A DNA stretch of 64,000 bases, from NCBI GenBank assembly GCA_028641055.1, contig CM054059.1, forward strand, positions 49,919,682-49,983,681, read 5' to 3'. The position numbers were made by a program, and so were the translations under genes. The stretch comes from Alopecurus myosuroides. Its lineage: Eukaryota > Streptophyta > Magnoliopsida > Poales > Poaceae. A model generated the notes under the pieces. That model was not told the DNA's origin. It worked only from the letters and a program-made list of their open reading frames with translations, and did not search any database. Below, one piece after another: positions 1 to 10,691 of this stretch; the first letter of the stretch is position 1; each line of letters opens with the position of its first letter.

Positions 1-94
1 TGGCCTTGGTGACCGTAGACCGCGCCCAGTTGGCGGATATGGAGTTGGTGGCTTTAGCTTTGGTTGGAGTTTTCCCCTGCTTTTTGGGAGCCAT
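1..94 (-). CDS. N-terminus of an antisense ORF of a Gypsy element (partial, runs off window)
   Basis: The first 31 codons are visible, from an ATG at 94 reading leftwards. The peptide opens MAPKKQGKTPTKAKA, a lysine-rich start like that of plant proteins carrying the putative gypsy-type transposon domain (PF04195); the domain itself would lie outside the window. The start is supported by a splice acceptor (TTTGCAG) nine bases upstream and by a TATA box about 800 bases upstream on the same strand. By analogy with the complete antisense gene at 18758-28720 I infer the accessory antisense gene of another Tat-type element whose pol lies left of the window. Family assignment rests on a short N-terminus and on context, so it is moderate. 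Confidence 0.5.
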   Translation of the reverse strand, partial: MAPKKQGKTPTKAKATNSISANWARSTVTKA

Positions 95-103
95 GTGGTT
101 GAC

Positions 104-900
104 CTGCAAAGTATAAGGTAAAAGGATAAGAAGACTAAGACACGGAAGCTGTGAGCCGGCCGAGTATCGGCAGGGTAATATTGAGACACGAAAATTGCGT
201 GTAATCCGGGTGTTAGCTCGCAGAGTAAAGTTCGAATTATCCGGGTGTCAAGTGTTATGGCGAAAATTATGGGGGTCTAAGCGTTGAAGGAACTTTTGAG
301 GACGATGGATGGCTACACGGGTACTTAGCGCGAATAAAAGGAACTGGAAAGGGGAAGACTAGCCGGGTGATTGAAGCCAGGGCGGAAATTTTGAGTGGTT
401 TGGGCCCAGATTGGGAATTTTATCTTCAGATTTGTGGCGAAAATAACAATTGCAGGTAGTAGGAGAGTGGATTGGAGCATGCGTTTTATCTATTGGGCGA
501 GCTAGAAAGACTATTAGTAGCCTAATTCGGCATGCCCGAGAAATCCTTGGCGGACTGATTTGGATCTAATCTGAGGTAAAATCAAAAATTGCAAGGGCAA
601 ATTAATGGGAGCAGGAGGCTTACCGGAGGAGATCTGAGTGAAGCCTTGCGGAGGAAGATGGCACAAGCCTGGTGTCCCTTCGCGGTTCCTGACGGGCCGG
701 ATGGAGATTCGCCGGTGGATCTTGGCGGCGGCGCGGGGCGAGTTGTGGCGGAGCGCAGCCTCCGGCCGATGGGCTCCGGTGATGCGCGCGGGATTTCCGT
801 GGTGGCGCTCAGCGAGAATGAGCTCAGAGGGAGAAAGGAAGCGAAGTGGGGGGGAAATGAGCCGTTAGGGTTCGGGTTACCCCCAAGGCGCTTATTTATA
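104..900 (-). promoter_or_regulatory. TATA promoter and spliced 5' leader of the antisense ORF at 1-94
   Basis: On the minus strand TATAAATA lies at 900-893. About 250 bases of GC-rich leader follow, then a GTAAGC donor at 623 and an acceptor (TTTGCAG) ending at 104, giving a 520-base intron that ends just before the ATG at 94. The GC-rich block (about 640-870) is therefore read as 5' leader; open frames in it on the plus strand look like composition artefacts. Signals are seen in the sequence; use as a promoter is inferred. Confidence 0.5.
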
Positions 901-954
901 GCGCGAGTGGATAGGCCCGGTTCAGTGAGCGGGAGCCGGGAGTTGCGGAAGTAA

Positions 955-1753
955 ACGGCTATTTATTTGAGTTTTGGCGAGATGCGCTTTAAATGTTGAG
1001 CAGGGGATCTGAACGAAAAGAAGAAAGAGATCCATCCCGTGATATCAGGTCAATTATTAAGTATAAAATCTTGACATTTTGGGGTTTTACCTGGGAAAGT
1101 AAATTAAGTAATTGGGAAAGAGCAGGGTTACTATATGGCCACCATGGAGTAAGGCCTAGCTATCTATTGAGGCAACTTAACCCGTCCTCCACATACTCGT
1201 GTGTTTAATATCTTTGCAGGGAATAGCGAGCGCTTCAAGGAAGGATCCAAGAAGCCCAGGCTATTCTAGGGACTACTGATGGGGGGATGATAACCCGGTA
1301 GGCCAAACTCCAAGGAGTAACCCGGCCCAAAGGACGCTGTGCAGGATCCGGCTAAGGATAAGAAAACCTGTGAAGGCCCAAGCTTGTAGGCCCGGTAACC
1401 CGGATTGTGGGTTACTGTAAAGGAAAGTTAGGGTTTGTGCGCCGTGTCCGGGTAGGATCCAGGATGCGCCTTGGAGAATAAGCCAGGGGGTACGGGTGCT
1501 TTATAAACCGACCCCCAGGTCTAGTTTAGGCAGAGATCTAAGAACCCTAGCAATGTCGCTTGATATCGAGCATCTAGTGTAATCCCAGAGTTGAGTTGTT
1601 GTATCCAGATCGGAGACTCGGCGACTTTGATTGACGGCTACCAGATCGAATTGCACCATATTTTCCTCTGAGCTAAACCCTCTCCCAAACGCCTGTGTCG
1701 TCTTGCCCCAAGATCAGTTACCCCCGGTAACGTCTGCCGTGATTATCCCACGA
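955..1753 (+). mobile_element. Probable right-hand LTR region of the element at 1-954
   Basis: No gene is seen. A plus-strand TATAAA (1502-1507) is followed by a leader-like stretch containing AACCCTAG, as in U3-R-U5 of grass Gypsy LTRs, and the block ends in CCCACGACA at 1753. A G-run followed by TGATAACCCGG near 1278-1300 could be a polypurine tract and LTR start. A right-hand LTR next to an antisense ORF reading away from it is the same layout as the Gypsy element at 17188-37221. The exact LTR limits could not be fixed because the partner LTR is outside the window. Confidence 0.4.
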
Positions 1754-1800
1754 CATATAGAGTCCTCTGGCTCACAAAGTGTTGTGCTAGGGTTTTGATC

Positions 1801-1945
1801 CAACGGTTAAGAAACCACCTCATCCAACGGCTCACAACAGCTCGAAAGAAACACACCGTAGCCCTGATCGAACGGCTCACAACAGCTCGAAAGAAACACA
1901 CCCCGGATCCAACGACTCACAAGCGCTTTAAAGAAACACACGATC
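1801..1945. repeat. Three imperfect tandem repeats of 40-45 bp
   Basis: The phrase CCAACGGCTCACAACAGCTCGAAAGAAACACACC recurs with changes, its CTCAC core beginning near 1831, 1876 and 1916. The copies lie between the LTR-like block and the first TTTAGTCCCGGTT hairpin of the CACTA element. No gene is seen from 1754 to 2107 apart from this repeat, the hairpin and a TA-rich TATA-like stretch at 2041-2058. Confidence 0.6.
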
Positions 1946-2107
1946 CGTGTGATTCTATCTGATTGGTCCAAACGAAACCCTAACCCATTTAGTCCCGGTT
2001 GGTGTCCCCAACCGGGACTAAAGGGATGTTTTCTTCTCGCTATATATATGTATATATGCATTGCCACACCATTGGCATAAACACATACAAACTCACCACT
2101 CTCTCTC

Positions 2108-2653
2108 ATGGCTTCTACCGTACCCACTCTAACATTCATCCAGGCGGAGGCACTTTCCGCCTCGAACTACCCCTGCCCGTGCGGCTACAACGTTCCCGCC
2201 GGTTGGATGCTGAGCGCCGGAGGAGTGCCGGTCCCTCCTCTTCCTGAAGGTGTGGCGCGTCGGGCGGCCATCACGAACCACTACTATCACGAGCTCACGC
2301 CGGAGCAGCGGAGGAATCCTAGTTGGCATCCCGATAACCAGCATACTTGGGATGCCTTCTTCATCAATCGGCGTGAGAGGGCGCTCGCCAGGTATGAGGA
2401 GGACGGCCTGCCTCCTGGGAACTTTCACGAGGCCGGTCGTCGGCTATGGTGGTCCGGCCGGACTCTACAGAGCGTCATTGACTACATCAGGGCCGGCGAT
2501 ATCCCCCGCCTGCGCTACCCTCAGGCCCAGTCCTGGAGTCGTGATCCTCCGAGGGAGTGCAGAGCACCGTCAGACGATAGTGACGACGACGGCGGCGGCG
2601 ACTACGACGACTACGAGTACATGTACTATAGGCCTAGGCAGGAGTATGACTAG
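2108..2653 (+). CDS. Uncharacterised 181-aa acidic-tailed protein within CACTA-type repeats
   Basis: An intact single-exon ORF starts at the ATG after an AC/CT-rich leader and a TATA-like run at 2041-2058. The N-terminal part contains a Cys-Pro-Cys-Gly-Tyr motif (about residue 43), the middle is rich in Arg, Glu and Trp (WHPDNQHTWDAFF, then RRERALARYEE), and the last 35 residues are an Asp/Tyr-rich tail ending EYD. No domain is recognised and I assign no function. It is flanked on both sides by the same subterminal hairpins as the CACTA element, so it is either an accessory gene of that element or captured host sequence. GC content is clearly higher than in the AT-rich 3' flank (2654-2890), as expected for a real grass coding region. 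Confidence 0.6.
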   Translation: MASTVPTLTFIQAEALSASNYPCPCGYNVPAGWMLSAGGVPVPPLPEGVARRAAITNHYYHELTPEQRRNPSWHPDNQHTWDAFFINRRERALARYEEDGLPPGNFHEAGRRLWWSGRTLQSVIDYIRAGDIPRLRYPQAQSWSRDPPRECRAPSDDSDDDGGGDYDDYEYMYYRPRQEYD

Positions 2654-2898
2654 CAGATATCAGATCATGCATCTATGCTCTCCGTTTAGGTTTAGATCCA
2701 CTCTAGCCATTATGTACTGCCTTTTTTATCTATATATATATTCAAGATGTGTGTGAATCTTTATGATTAGTTTTATTTTTCTGATATATTATTTGTATTT
2801 TTAAGATTTTAAAAAGAATTAGTTTTATTTTTCTAAATTTTCTGATATATTATTTGTATTTTTAAGTATGGGAAAAGGAAAAGTATTTGAATAACCAC
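2654..2898. other. AT-rich 3' flank without a gene
   Basis: The stretch after the stop at 2653 is T-rich, with a short TATATATA run near 2731 and repeated TTTATTTTTCT phrases. It looks like a 3' UTR and spacer; no gene is seen. Confidence 0.4.
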
Positions 2899-3077
2899 CT
2901 TTAGTCGCGGTTCGTGTCACGAACCGGGACTAAAGGCTCGTTCTGCGCGGGAACGAAAACGCCGCGAAAAATTTCACCTTTAGTCCCGGTTCGTGACACC
3001 AACCGGGACTAAAGGCCCGCGGAGGGTACCCCAGGGGACCTTTAGTCCCGGTTGGTGACACCAACCGGGACTAAAGG
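2899..3077. repeat. CACTA left subterminal hairpin repeats
   Basis: Three inverted repeats of about 38 bp at 2899-2936, 2978-3016 and 3039-3077 pair a CTTTAGTCCCGGTT arm with its complement AACCGGGACTAAAGG around a GTGACACC-like centre. The first has one changed base (GTCGCGG). A fourth copy lies at 1988-2024. Such subterminal repeats are where CACTA transposition proteins bind in characterised elements. Confidence 0.85.
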
Positions 3078-3084
3078 CTGGCCC

Positions 3085-3500
3085 TATATATTCCCGGCCC
3101 CAAAATTTTCTTCGTCCAAACCCTCGTCTTCCTCGCGCCGGCGCCCTGCTCGTCGATTCCGTCGTTGTCGCCCGATTCCGTCGTCGTCGCCTGCGAGAGT
3201 ACCGCGCCGTCGCCGTCGCCGTCGCCCGCGCCCTTCTCTCCACCGCCTCCGCCCTGCTCTGGCCCGGCCCCGTCGCCGTCTCCAGTAGGTTTCCCGCGGG
3301 CCTCGCGCCGCCCTCGAACCAGCGCCGCCCTCCCGCTCTCGAGAGGGGACCACGAACCAACGCCGCCCTCGCCGCGGGCCTCGCGCCGCCCTTGAACCCT
3401 TCCCCGTGGCCGGAAACCCTTCCCCGAGGCCGGAATCGCCGGAGACAGAGAGCACAAACTGCCACACCGCCGGCCACAGTGTCACGCCAGGGTGACGTCA
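3085..3500 (+). promoter_or_regulatory. TATA element and GC-rich leader of the CACTA gene
   Basis: TATATATT at 3085-3092 follows directly after the last subterminal hairpin. About 400 bases of very GC-rich, CCG/CGT-periodic sequence come next, typical of a grass 5' leader; its open frames exist on both strands and are not taken as genes. A perfect TGACGTCA palindrome (bZIP-type core) sits at 3493-3500. The functional reading is inference. Confidence 0.45.
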
Positions 3501-3959
3501 TCATGACGCCAGGGGCCCACTGTATATGGAATTACAGAAAATAATTAAATCTTCAAAATTAAACAACTTTTAATTTATAATTCCAAAAATTATGGAAAAA
3601 TATGCGAAATGTTCGTAAAAATGTAAGCTATCTGTTTATATCATTTTCAACCATGTTTGACAAAGTTAAAAATGAGACCATATTTGAATTTGAGTTTTAA
3701 TTCAATAAATTCAGAATATTAAGTGTAATATACCAAAATGACCAGAAAAGCAAATGCAACGTAGCTATGGGGTTCTCCAAGTCATTTGAGAAACTAATCT
3801 TGGACACACCTCTAAAGTATGGTTTTCCCCCTCCGGTGGTCATCGTTCTTCCACCGGAGTGACATATGGCGGACAATTTGAGAAAGAGGGTGTAATATTT
3901 GCTAAGTCTCCTATATACTTAATTAATTTTTACTATATGCATGTCTGCAGGAGTGACAT
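3501..3959 (+). other. AT-rich presumed intron/leader with a 22-bp duplication
   Basis: No coding region is seen here, and no trace of a TNP2 transposase. The 22 bases at 3856-3877 (GGAGTGACATATGGCGGACA plus AT) are repeated exactly at 3950-3971, where they carry the ATG of the CACTA gene right after a TGTCTGCAG acceptor. Confidence 0.5.
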
Positions 3960-6193
3960 ATGGCGGACAATGGAGCCTTGCCGTATACAGAGCAGGAGGC
4001 TGAAGGTATTATATACGGCATGATAGCCAACCAGACCCATTATGTGCCGGGCCCAGAAGATGAGCAACAAGACGATGTAGTCTCTTCTTATCTGAACCTT
4101 GATGATCAAGAACGTGGAGTAACGGACATTGTCGATGATGAAACAGGTGAAGGAACGGACATTGTCGATGATCAAGGAGCTGAAGGAATGGACATTGATG
4201 ACGGAGGTGAACCGTCGACAAACGACGATCTCCAATTGCAAAGAACAACCACCTCCGGCGAGGTATATATATATATATATACATTGGGACTCTCGTGATA
4301 CAAACTTACTGAAATGTGAATACATATGCACTAACGCGCGCGACTCTCTTTCTTATTTTAGCCCTCGGCCGGATCTAGTATGACAAAGCGTGGCAAATCC
4401 AAGTCGATGAAAGATGGAGAAACATATACCATTGAATCAGTCAGTGTAATCGGCAAGCCCCTACAGCACACCACAAAGTTTATCAACCAATGCGGAGTCA
4501 TTGTTAGAGACACCGTCCCGATCACCGTCCAGGAATGGAAGGAGCCAAAGAAAGCACGTGTTGGTTTCACTTATGTCGACAAGAGAACGAAAAAGATTAT
4601 GTTTAGAAAGCTTATTGCACATTTCATTCTACCTCCGGAATACAACAAAAAAGATGAATTCGGTCAGGACGTTCCGGGTGGACGTGAGAGGAGGAGGATA
4701 GTCAAAGAGTTCGCTTTTCAGAAGATGGCTGAAGCATTCCGGAACTTCAAGAAAAAATTGTTCCGTGAATATGTCAGCAAGGGCAAGACTCCGATTTTCA
4801 CTGGACAACATGAGAAACTGAGAGATGATTGGACAGAATTTATGACGCAACATAAATCGGAGCATTTCAAGGAAATGTCGGCAAAAAATAAGGCTAATGC
4901 GGAAAAGAAACAGTACCATCATGTTATGGGGCCAGGAGGATACCGTGTTTCGGCGCCTAAGTGGCAGGCAATGGAGGACGACCTGAGGGCAAGAGGAATC
5001 CGTCTAGGTACAGAGGGATGGGACGAAAGAGCCAAAATGTGGTGGTACGGGCATGGGGGATCGCTAGACCCGGAGACAGGGGAGTGTGTTCACCGGCAGA
5101 AAAAGTTTGCTCCCACAAAAGACCTTGTTGACGCAATGACCTCAGCTCAACAGGGCGTGATCACGTTCAACAGAGAGAGAGACCAACTGACCCATGCCCT
5201 CGGGAATCCTGAACATGGAGGACATGTACGAGGCAAAGGCAGATTGCCGTGGAAAGTAGGGTTTTCCCAGGAGGGTGACCCGTACTGTTACAGAAGCCGT
5301 AAGAGAGGTACGGACCGGGCTGCAGATCAACTGTCGAATCTTGCAGCGGAATTTAATGAGTTGAAGAAGATCGTGGCGGGAATACTTGAGAAAGAAAAAG
5401 CGGCGGCTGCAGGGCCCCATGAAGAACATGCAGCGGATCTCGGAAGCCAGCATCAGCGGAGAAGCAGCGTGGCTTCCACGGAGGCCCCGACTGCAGGTGC
5501 TAATGCACCGATGATCGAGAGTCGTGCACCGGAGCCTCACTACCCCGTGGATGATGTAAAGGAGATGAAAGAATGTGATCTGCATTATCCCGTGGGGAAC
5601 ATTTCCATGAAGGTAGCTACCGGCAGTGCTTTACCCTATACACCTGGAGCACTCCATCACAACAACCCCATTCCATATGGCTATGCTCGAGTCACGGTGG
5701 AAGACATAGTCCAAGCGTTTGAGGACCTGGAGATTGACATAGCTACACCCGAAGGGGAGAGAAGACTTGGAGATGTCAAGCGCCAGTTCATTCTATGGAA
5801 AAAGAAGTACATAGTGTTTCCAGGCGAGACGCCAAGGCTAACAAGTCCACCCCCCTCCGATGGTGCAGGTGCTGGTGGTGGTGGTGCTGGTGGTGCTGGT
5901 TCACCTACGCCTCCTTCACGCCATTCGACGCCGTCTCCGGCGGGTAAGATGCCGTCGCCCACGATTCCTCCTCCGGCGGTTAAGCAACCGTCGCCCACGA
6001 TTCCTCCTCCGGAGGAAAAGCAGTCGTCTCCCCCCATTCCTCCTCCGGAGGAAAAGCAGCCGTCTCCCCCCATTCCTCCTCCGGAGGAAAAGCAGACGTC
6101 GCCCCCCATTCCTCCTCCGGAGGTTAAGCAGACGTCGCCCTCCATTCCTCCTCCAGCGAAGAAACAGAGGCAGGCGGACAGCAAGGGAACCTG
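3960..6193 (+). CDS. CACTA second gene, exons 1 and 2 (5' part): Ptta/En/Spm transposase-like
   Basis: The first part of the CACTA accessory protein. Exon 1 (3960-4262) starts at an ATG preceded by an in-frame TGA and encodes an acidic segment with repeated DIVDD units. A 99-base intron (GTATAT...TTTTAG) precedes exon 2 from 4362. Residues after about 110 match the Ptta/En/Spm domain (PF03004): a [13 protein letters not shown] core, [10 protein letters not shown], a Lys-rich [14 protein letters not shown] stretch and the [15 protein letters not shown] signature. The end is a proline-rich tract (5935-6165) of six 12-residue repeats (36 bp; [11 protein letters not shown] type). The reading is cut at 6193 by the LARD-like element (TSD ACCTG 6189-6193) and resumes at 16211 in the same frame. 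Such proteins accompany TNP2 in plant CACTA elements; their exact role is unproven. Confidence 0.85.
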
Positions 6194-9100
6194 TGTAACA
6201 TCCCAAGTCTGAAAAATAGCCTTTAGAATGTTTGCTATCTGTTATTTTATGTTTTGCATCATGGCATCATGTTGATTGCATTTGTTTTGTTTGTTTTCCA
6301 ACTGTTTTCATTTGTTTTCCTTTGTTTTCTGTTTGAATTTCAACTCAAATTTCAAACCCTTTGTTTCATCCTTGTGATGTTACAATTTCCAAAGTGAGAG
6401 TTCAAATAAAAACAACCAAATTGCTTTCATTTTATTCAATGTTGATCTCTCATTAAAATTGTGGGTTTAATCAAACAAATGATTTTCAAATCACCTTCAA
6501 GTTCAAATCAAATGCATCAAACAGAACCCTTTTGAACTTATAAACTTTAACAAGCCAATCACTAATGTTTAATCAAATTAGTCATAGGGTTACCCCATTA
6601 AAATCCTTGTTTTCCATGTTAATCAATTAATTTTAAATTGTTCCAAATTCAAATCATCTTCAAACAGCACCCAAATTGAGTTACAACAAATTTATACACA
6701 TTGTCAATTCAATCCACTAATTTTAATCTTTTATTTCATAAGGGCTACCCTATAAAAAATGCTTCTTTTCTTAATGGTTCCTTAATATTAAAATTTCCCA
6801 ATTTTGGTTTCAAAATACAAACCTCATGTTTAAATATCAAAATTTTGGAATCTACTCTTGGAAAATGGTTCCTAATTAACTAATTAGCCTAACCTAAATT
6901 TTCTGGAAATTTTTGTCCAACAAAACATTAACTTTTCTTCCAAAATCAAAACTACAAAAAATAATAATAAAACAAAGCAAATGATAAAAAGGAACTAACT
7001 CGGGCAGCAGCTAACCTAACCTAGGCCCAAGCCCACCTAAACTCTAATCTACGCGCAGTGGCCCGATACCCCTTCAGAAGCGCCATCGTCGTCTTCGGCT
7101 GTACGGCTGGGCATCCACTGCTGCCACGGCAGCAGCAGTATCGCCTCCGACGGCCAGGAGCCGCTGCTAGCTCCTATAAGACCCTAGGGCAGCGCCGCGC
7201 AGACCTAACCTATCCTCTAGCCCTCCTCTCCGCCGCAAATCCCTTCTCCCTCACCCTGATCCCCCTCTGTTTCTGAACCCGTCCAGCACTCACCGTCAGA
7301 CTAACTGCCTCCCGCCACCGTTCCCAGCTCCGGTCATCCTCGAGACAAGCAAGCCCCGGGAATGGAGCCGTGGTGGCTCCATCTCCCTCCCCGTATCCTC
7401 GCCTCCTGCTGGGATCAACGGAGTGGGCCGCGCCATCGCCGTCAACATCCGCCGGCCTCGACCACGAACAGCGACCGCGAGCGCAGGTGATCGCCCGCTG
7501 CTCCTTTCCCTGTCCCTTCCCCTTCGGCTCTGTCCGCCTCCACCACACCCCAGCACCTCACACACCACCCTTGCTGCCCTCGCTACGTCCTCCTTGTCGC
7601 CCAACGCGAGGGGCTCGCCGCGCCGCAGCCGCCTGTCGCCGTCGAACTGAAGCTCGCTTCAGTTTCGTCAGATGGCGCAAAGGCTTGACCTTTTACCTGA
7701 AAAACAAAGGAAACTGTATCCCATCACAAAAGTTCAGACTAACGCACTGGTTCCGTTCCGTCCGCGAGTGAGAAAGCACCCGGGTTCGATCCCCGCAGCG
7801 GCCCCCTTTTTGGGATTGTTTTTCTTCCGCGCGCATAGAAGGCCCACAGGTCATAGACCTGACCTGCCAGCTAACCACGCCCACGCCGCGTGGCTGCCAC
7901 GCTGGGCTTGGCCCGCAGGTCAGTGGCACGGGCTGGCCTGCAGCGCAGTAACAACGTTTCCTGCACGTTTTTTTTTTCAATCAAAGTCCCTCAAAAATGA
8001 CAGATTGGTCCTCTAATTCCAAATGCAAATAACTTTCAAATTATAACTCCAAAAATTAAAAGTAAAATATGCACACTGGTCCAAATTTAATTCTCTAGCT
8101 AATGGTACCATTTGTTTCCTGTTTTGAAATTTCAAAATACAATTTAAATTGGAATTCAAATGTTTCAATTGTAATTTGCTAAAATCAATAACTATTTCAT
8201 TATTAATCCAAATAATGCAAAAAAAATATGTTTTTCATACCTTTTTGAATGTTCTATTCAAATATAAAATTTGTTCCCTGGTCTGAACAATTTAAATTGT
8301 CTAAACAATTTAAAACTTGTTTAATTCAATTAAAACTTGTTTAATATTGTTTAATTCATAATTAAATAATCCTAATTCCAATTTCAAATTGTGAAACATG
8401 TAATCCAACTAAAATTTGATAACCTTTTCAAATATAAAATTTGTAAATTGTTTTGCACACTTTAATTTGTTGAAAACAACAATTACTTGTGTGGCAAGTT
8501 CAAATAACCAAAATTTCCAAACTTAAATAATTAATCCCTTAACTTGTTAATTCCTTTTCCATTTGCATCTAACTTGGTTACTTTATTGTTATCATCATGC
8601 ATGCATCATGTTTAACTACTTACACTTGTTAATCAAAGGTAGCTCAATCCTTCAACCTAAACCATTTGCATCCATATGCCATTCACTTTGCATATGGTTC
8701 CAATTAAATTGCTTCCTCTTGTCAAGTAGTTCTTTCTGATGCATCTATTAACATGTCATGCATCATCCTTGATTGTGCACAATGCCATGATATTGATTGT
8801 CTACCTTTTCTGCATTGTTTGTTTGCTTCTTCCCGGATACACGACGACGTTGAGACCGACGATACTTACGACACCCCTTCTAAGGAGTTAGCTCAGTACC
8901 AGGCTACTGGGTTTGCAGGCAAGTTATCACTCACATGAACCACTGTGTTCCTTTCAACATTGGTTACCGATACTTTCCGTTGTTCTTTTCTGCTAGCCTT
9001 AGTAGTAGTTGTTTCTGTTACGAACCTATCACATGTATCCTTTAACCCTGATATTGCCTCACCTCCATACCTATAACCATTGTTTGAGCCCGTGTCTTAC

Positions 9101-10677
9101 TAGCATGCTTAGGTTGTTTTGCTCGAGTCTGTTACCCGTTACTTTTCTGTTACTACTCTATTATGTTCTGGGGGCTCGATGTTTAATCAATCAATCATGC
9201 TAATGTTACTATTAATAATAAATTTGATGATAAGGCACCGGCAGGAGGCCCATGAGAGGTTTTGAAGCCTGCTAGTGTCGACCCTAATAGGAAAAGGGTC
9301 TTGTCTACTGATCCATGATGAGCGCACTACCCGCATTTGGGAAGCGAGTATGGGCGCCCCCCTCAACTTGACCTGATTCGCATCTCGTCCAAATCGCCTC
9401 ATTTAGTTCGTGTTTTCCATTTGCCGCATCATGTTTTTGCGAGCCCAGGCCAGGGTGGAACTTTCGTAGTCGGCATATAGGGGGACACGTTCTTAGAGTG
9501 CTATGAGGGTCCATTTTCTTCTGGGCTCGATTAGCCGTGCGCCCAAGGTGCTTTGGGCTTGATGCGAAGAATGGTTGGTTGTGTTGAGTGCCCCGCTTGG
9601 TGGGGTGATCTCCCATCTGGCGGGATATTCATGAGTGTACGGCCAAATTGGTGCAACCCTGCAGGGATAATCTTCTCGAGAAGCCGTGTTTTCCGCGGTT
9701 ATGGATTACTTGGTGAAAGTACTGGCTAACAAGTACTCAGGACAACTTAAACATAATGATCAAACATGTTACACCCAATGATGAATAATTTGACTAGTAA
9801 TAGGTTGATGACACAATAATTTGATTCACCTTTAATACAACTGTGTGAGTTATCCTCGGATCGCTTCTTTGGATAAGGGGCGAGATCCAGGATGGGTTTG
9901 TTTGAAGCTATCTTTCAGTTGGTTACAATCCTCGATCTTATCTCCTTTCTATTAGCCGGAAGTGGTAGAATCTCTGTAGTTGGTTAGTGCAGCCAGTTGC
10001 AGCATCTTTTATATCCCCTCTCTTCCGTTAAACCCAAGGCATCTGTGCTTGGTGTTGACGGGTTACACTTTGGTGAACTGTGAGTCTTGCTTGCCAGTAC
10101 GTTTATGTACTGACCCCTTTGGGGCTGTGGTTTCCGCAGACCTACGTTCCGAGGATCTACATGGTGGCTACTACGTGGAGTATGACGAGACTGCTGACGA
10201 GTAGATAGCGGACCCGGGCAGGATCCGAGACTTCGTGGATGGGCTCCGTCTGTTCGTTTCCGGCCTCTTAGGCCTATTTGGTTCTTGTCTGTACTCAGAC
10301 ATGTTGAATGCTTCCGCTGTATTGTAATGATGTATTGTTGGGGCATGTTCCCTCTGAATGATTGTATTTGCTATCTCTGCTCTAATGAGAGCCATTTGCA
10401 ACTTATTTCAATCTTTTGTGTCGTAGGGATCTGTTGTGATATCACTTGTTAAACGCCATTGACGTACCATGTGTGTATGGTTTGAAGTACGTCGACGGAA
10501 GTGCCTTTGATCTCTAGTGGATAGTTTACATCGACGATGGAATAGCAGGGCTTGTGTTGTCGCGCATAAGAGCAGGCCTACCAGGAAGCTGGGACGTGGG
10601 AGCAGTTATGCCCCATAATCCAAGCATCTGCTATCCAGTTCGTACGGTGAGTATCCCCTAGAAATCAGGGTGCGACA
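6194..10677 (+). repeat. 5' LTR of the LARD-like element (4484 bp)
   Basis: The LTR has an AT-rich first kilobase, a GC-rich leader-like block (about 7020-7930) and a long AT-rich tail. Towards the end lie two exon-like acidic segments: one near 8833-8920 followed by GGCAAGT, the other at 10139-10204 after a TTTCCGCAG acceptor, ending in an acidic EYDETADE and a stop. A B-box-like GGTTCGATCC (7783-7792) is followed by five Ts (7807-7811). Open frames in the GC-rich block occur on both strands and are not accepted as genes. Confidence 0.95.
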
Positions 10678-10679
10678 AA

Positions 10680-10691
10680 TGGTATCAGAGC
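10680..10691 (+). other. Primer-binding site (initiator tRNA-Met type)
   Basis: TGGTATCAGAGC follows the left LTR after the dinucleotide AA. It is the standard sequence complementary to the 3' end of initiator tRNA-Met in plant LTR elements. Confidence 0.95.

Noticed and set aside
5681..6206. Long Gly- and Arg-rich open frames opposite and within the proline-rich CACTA exon
   Set aside because: They are frame shadows of the in-frame 36-bp PPP repeat; the plus-frame product continues across the insertion and carries the known domain.
7210..7771. Overlapping ORFs in the GC-rich block of the left LARD LTR (and copy at 12738-13299)
   Set aside because: They exist on both strands in several frames, show no domain, and lie in an LTR leader; GC-rich composition explains the lack of stops.
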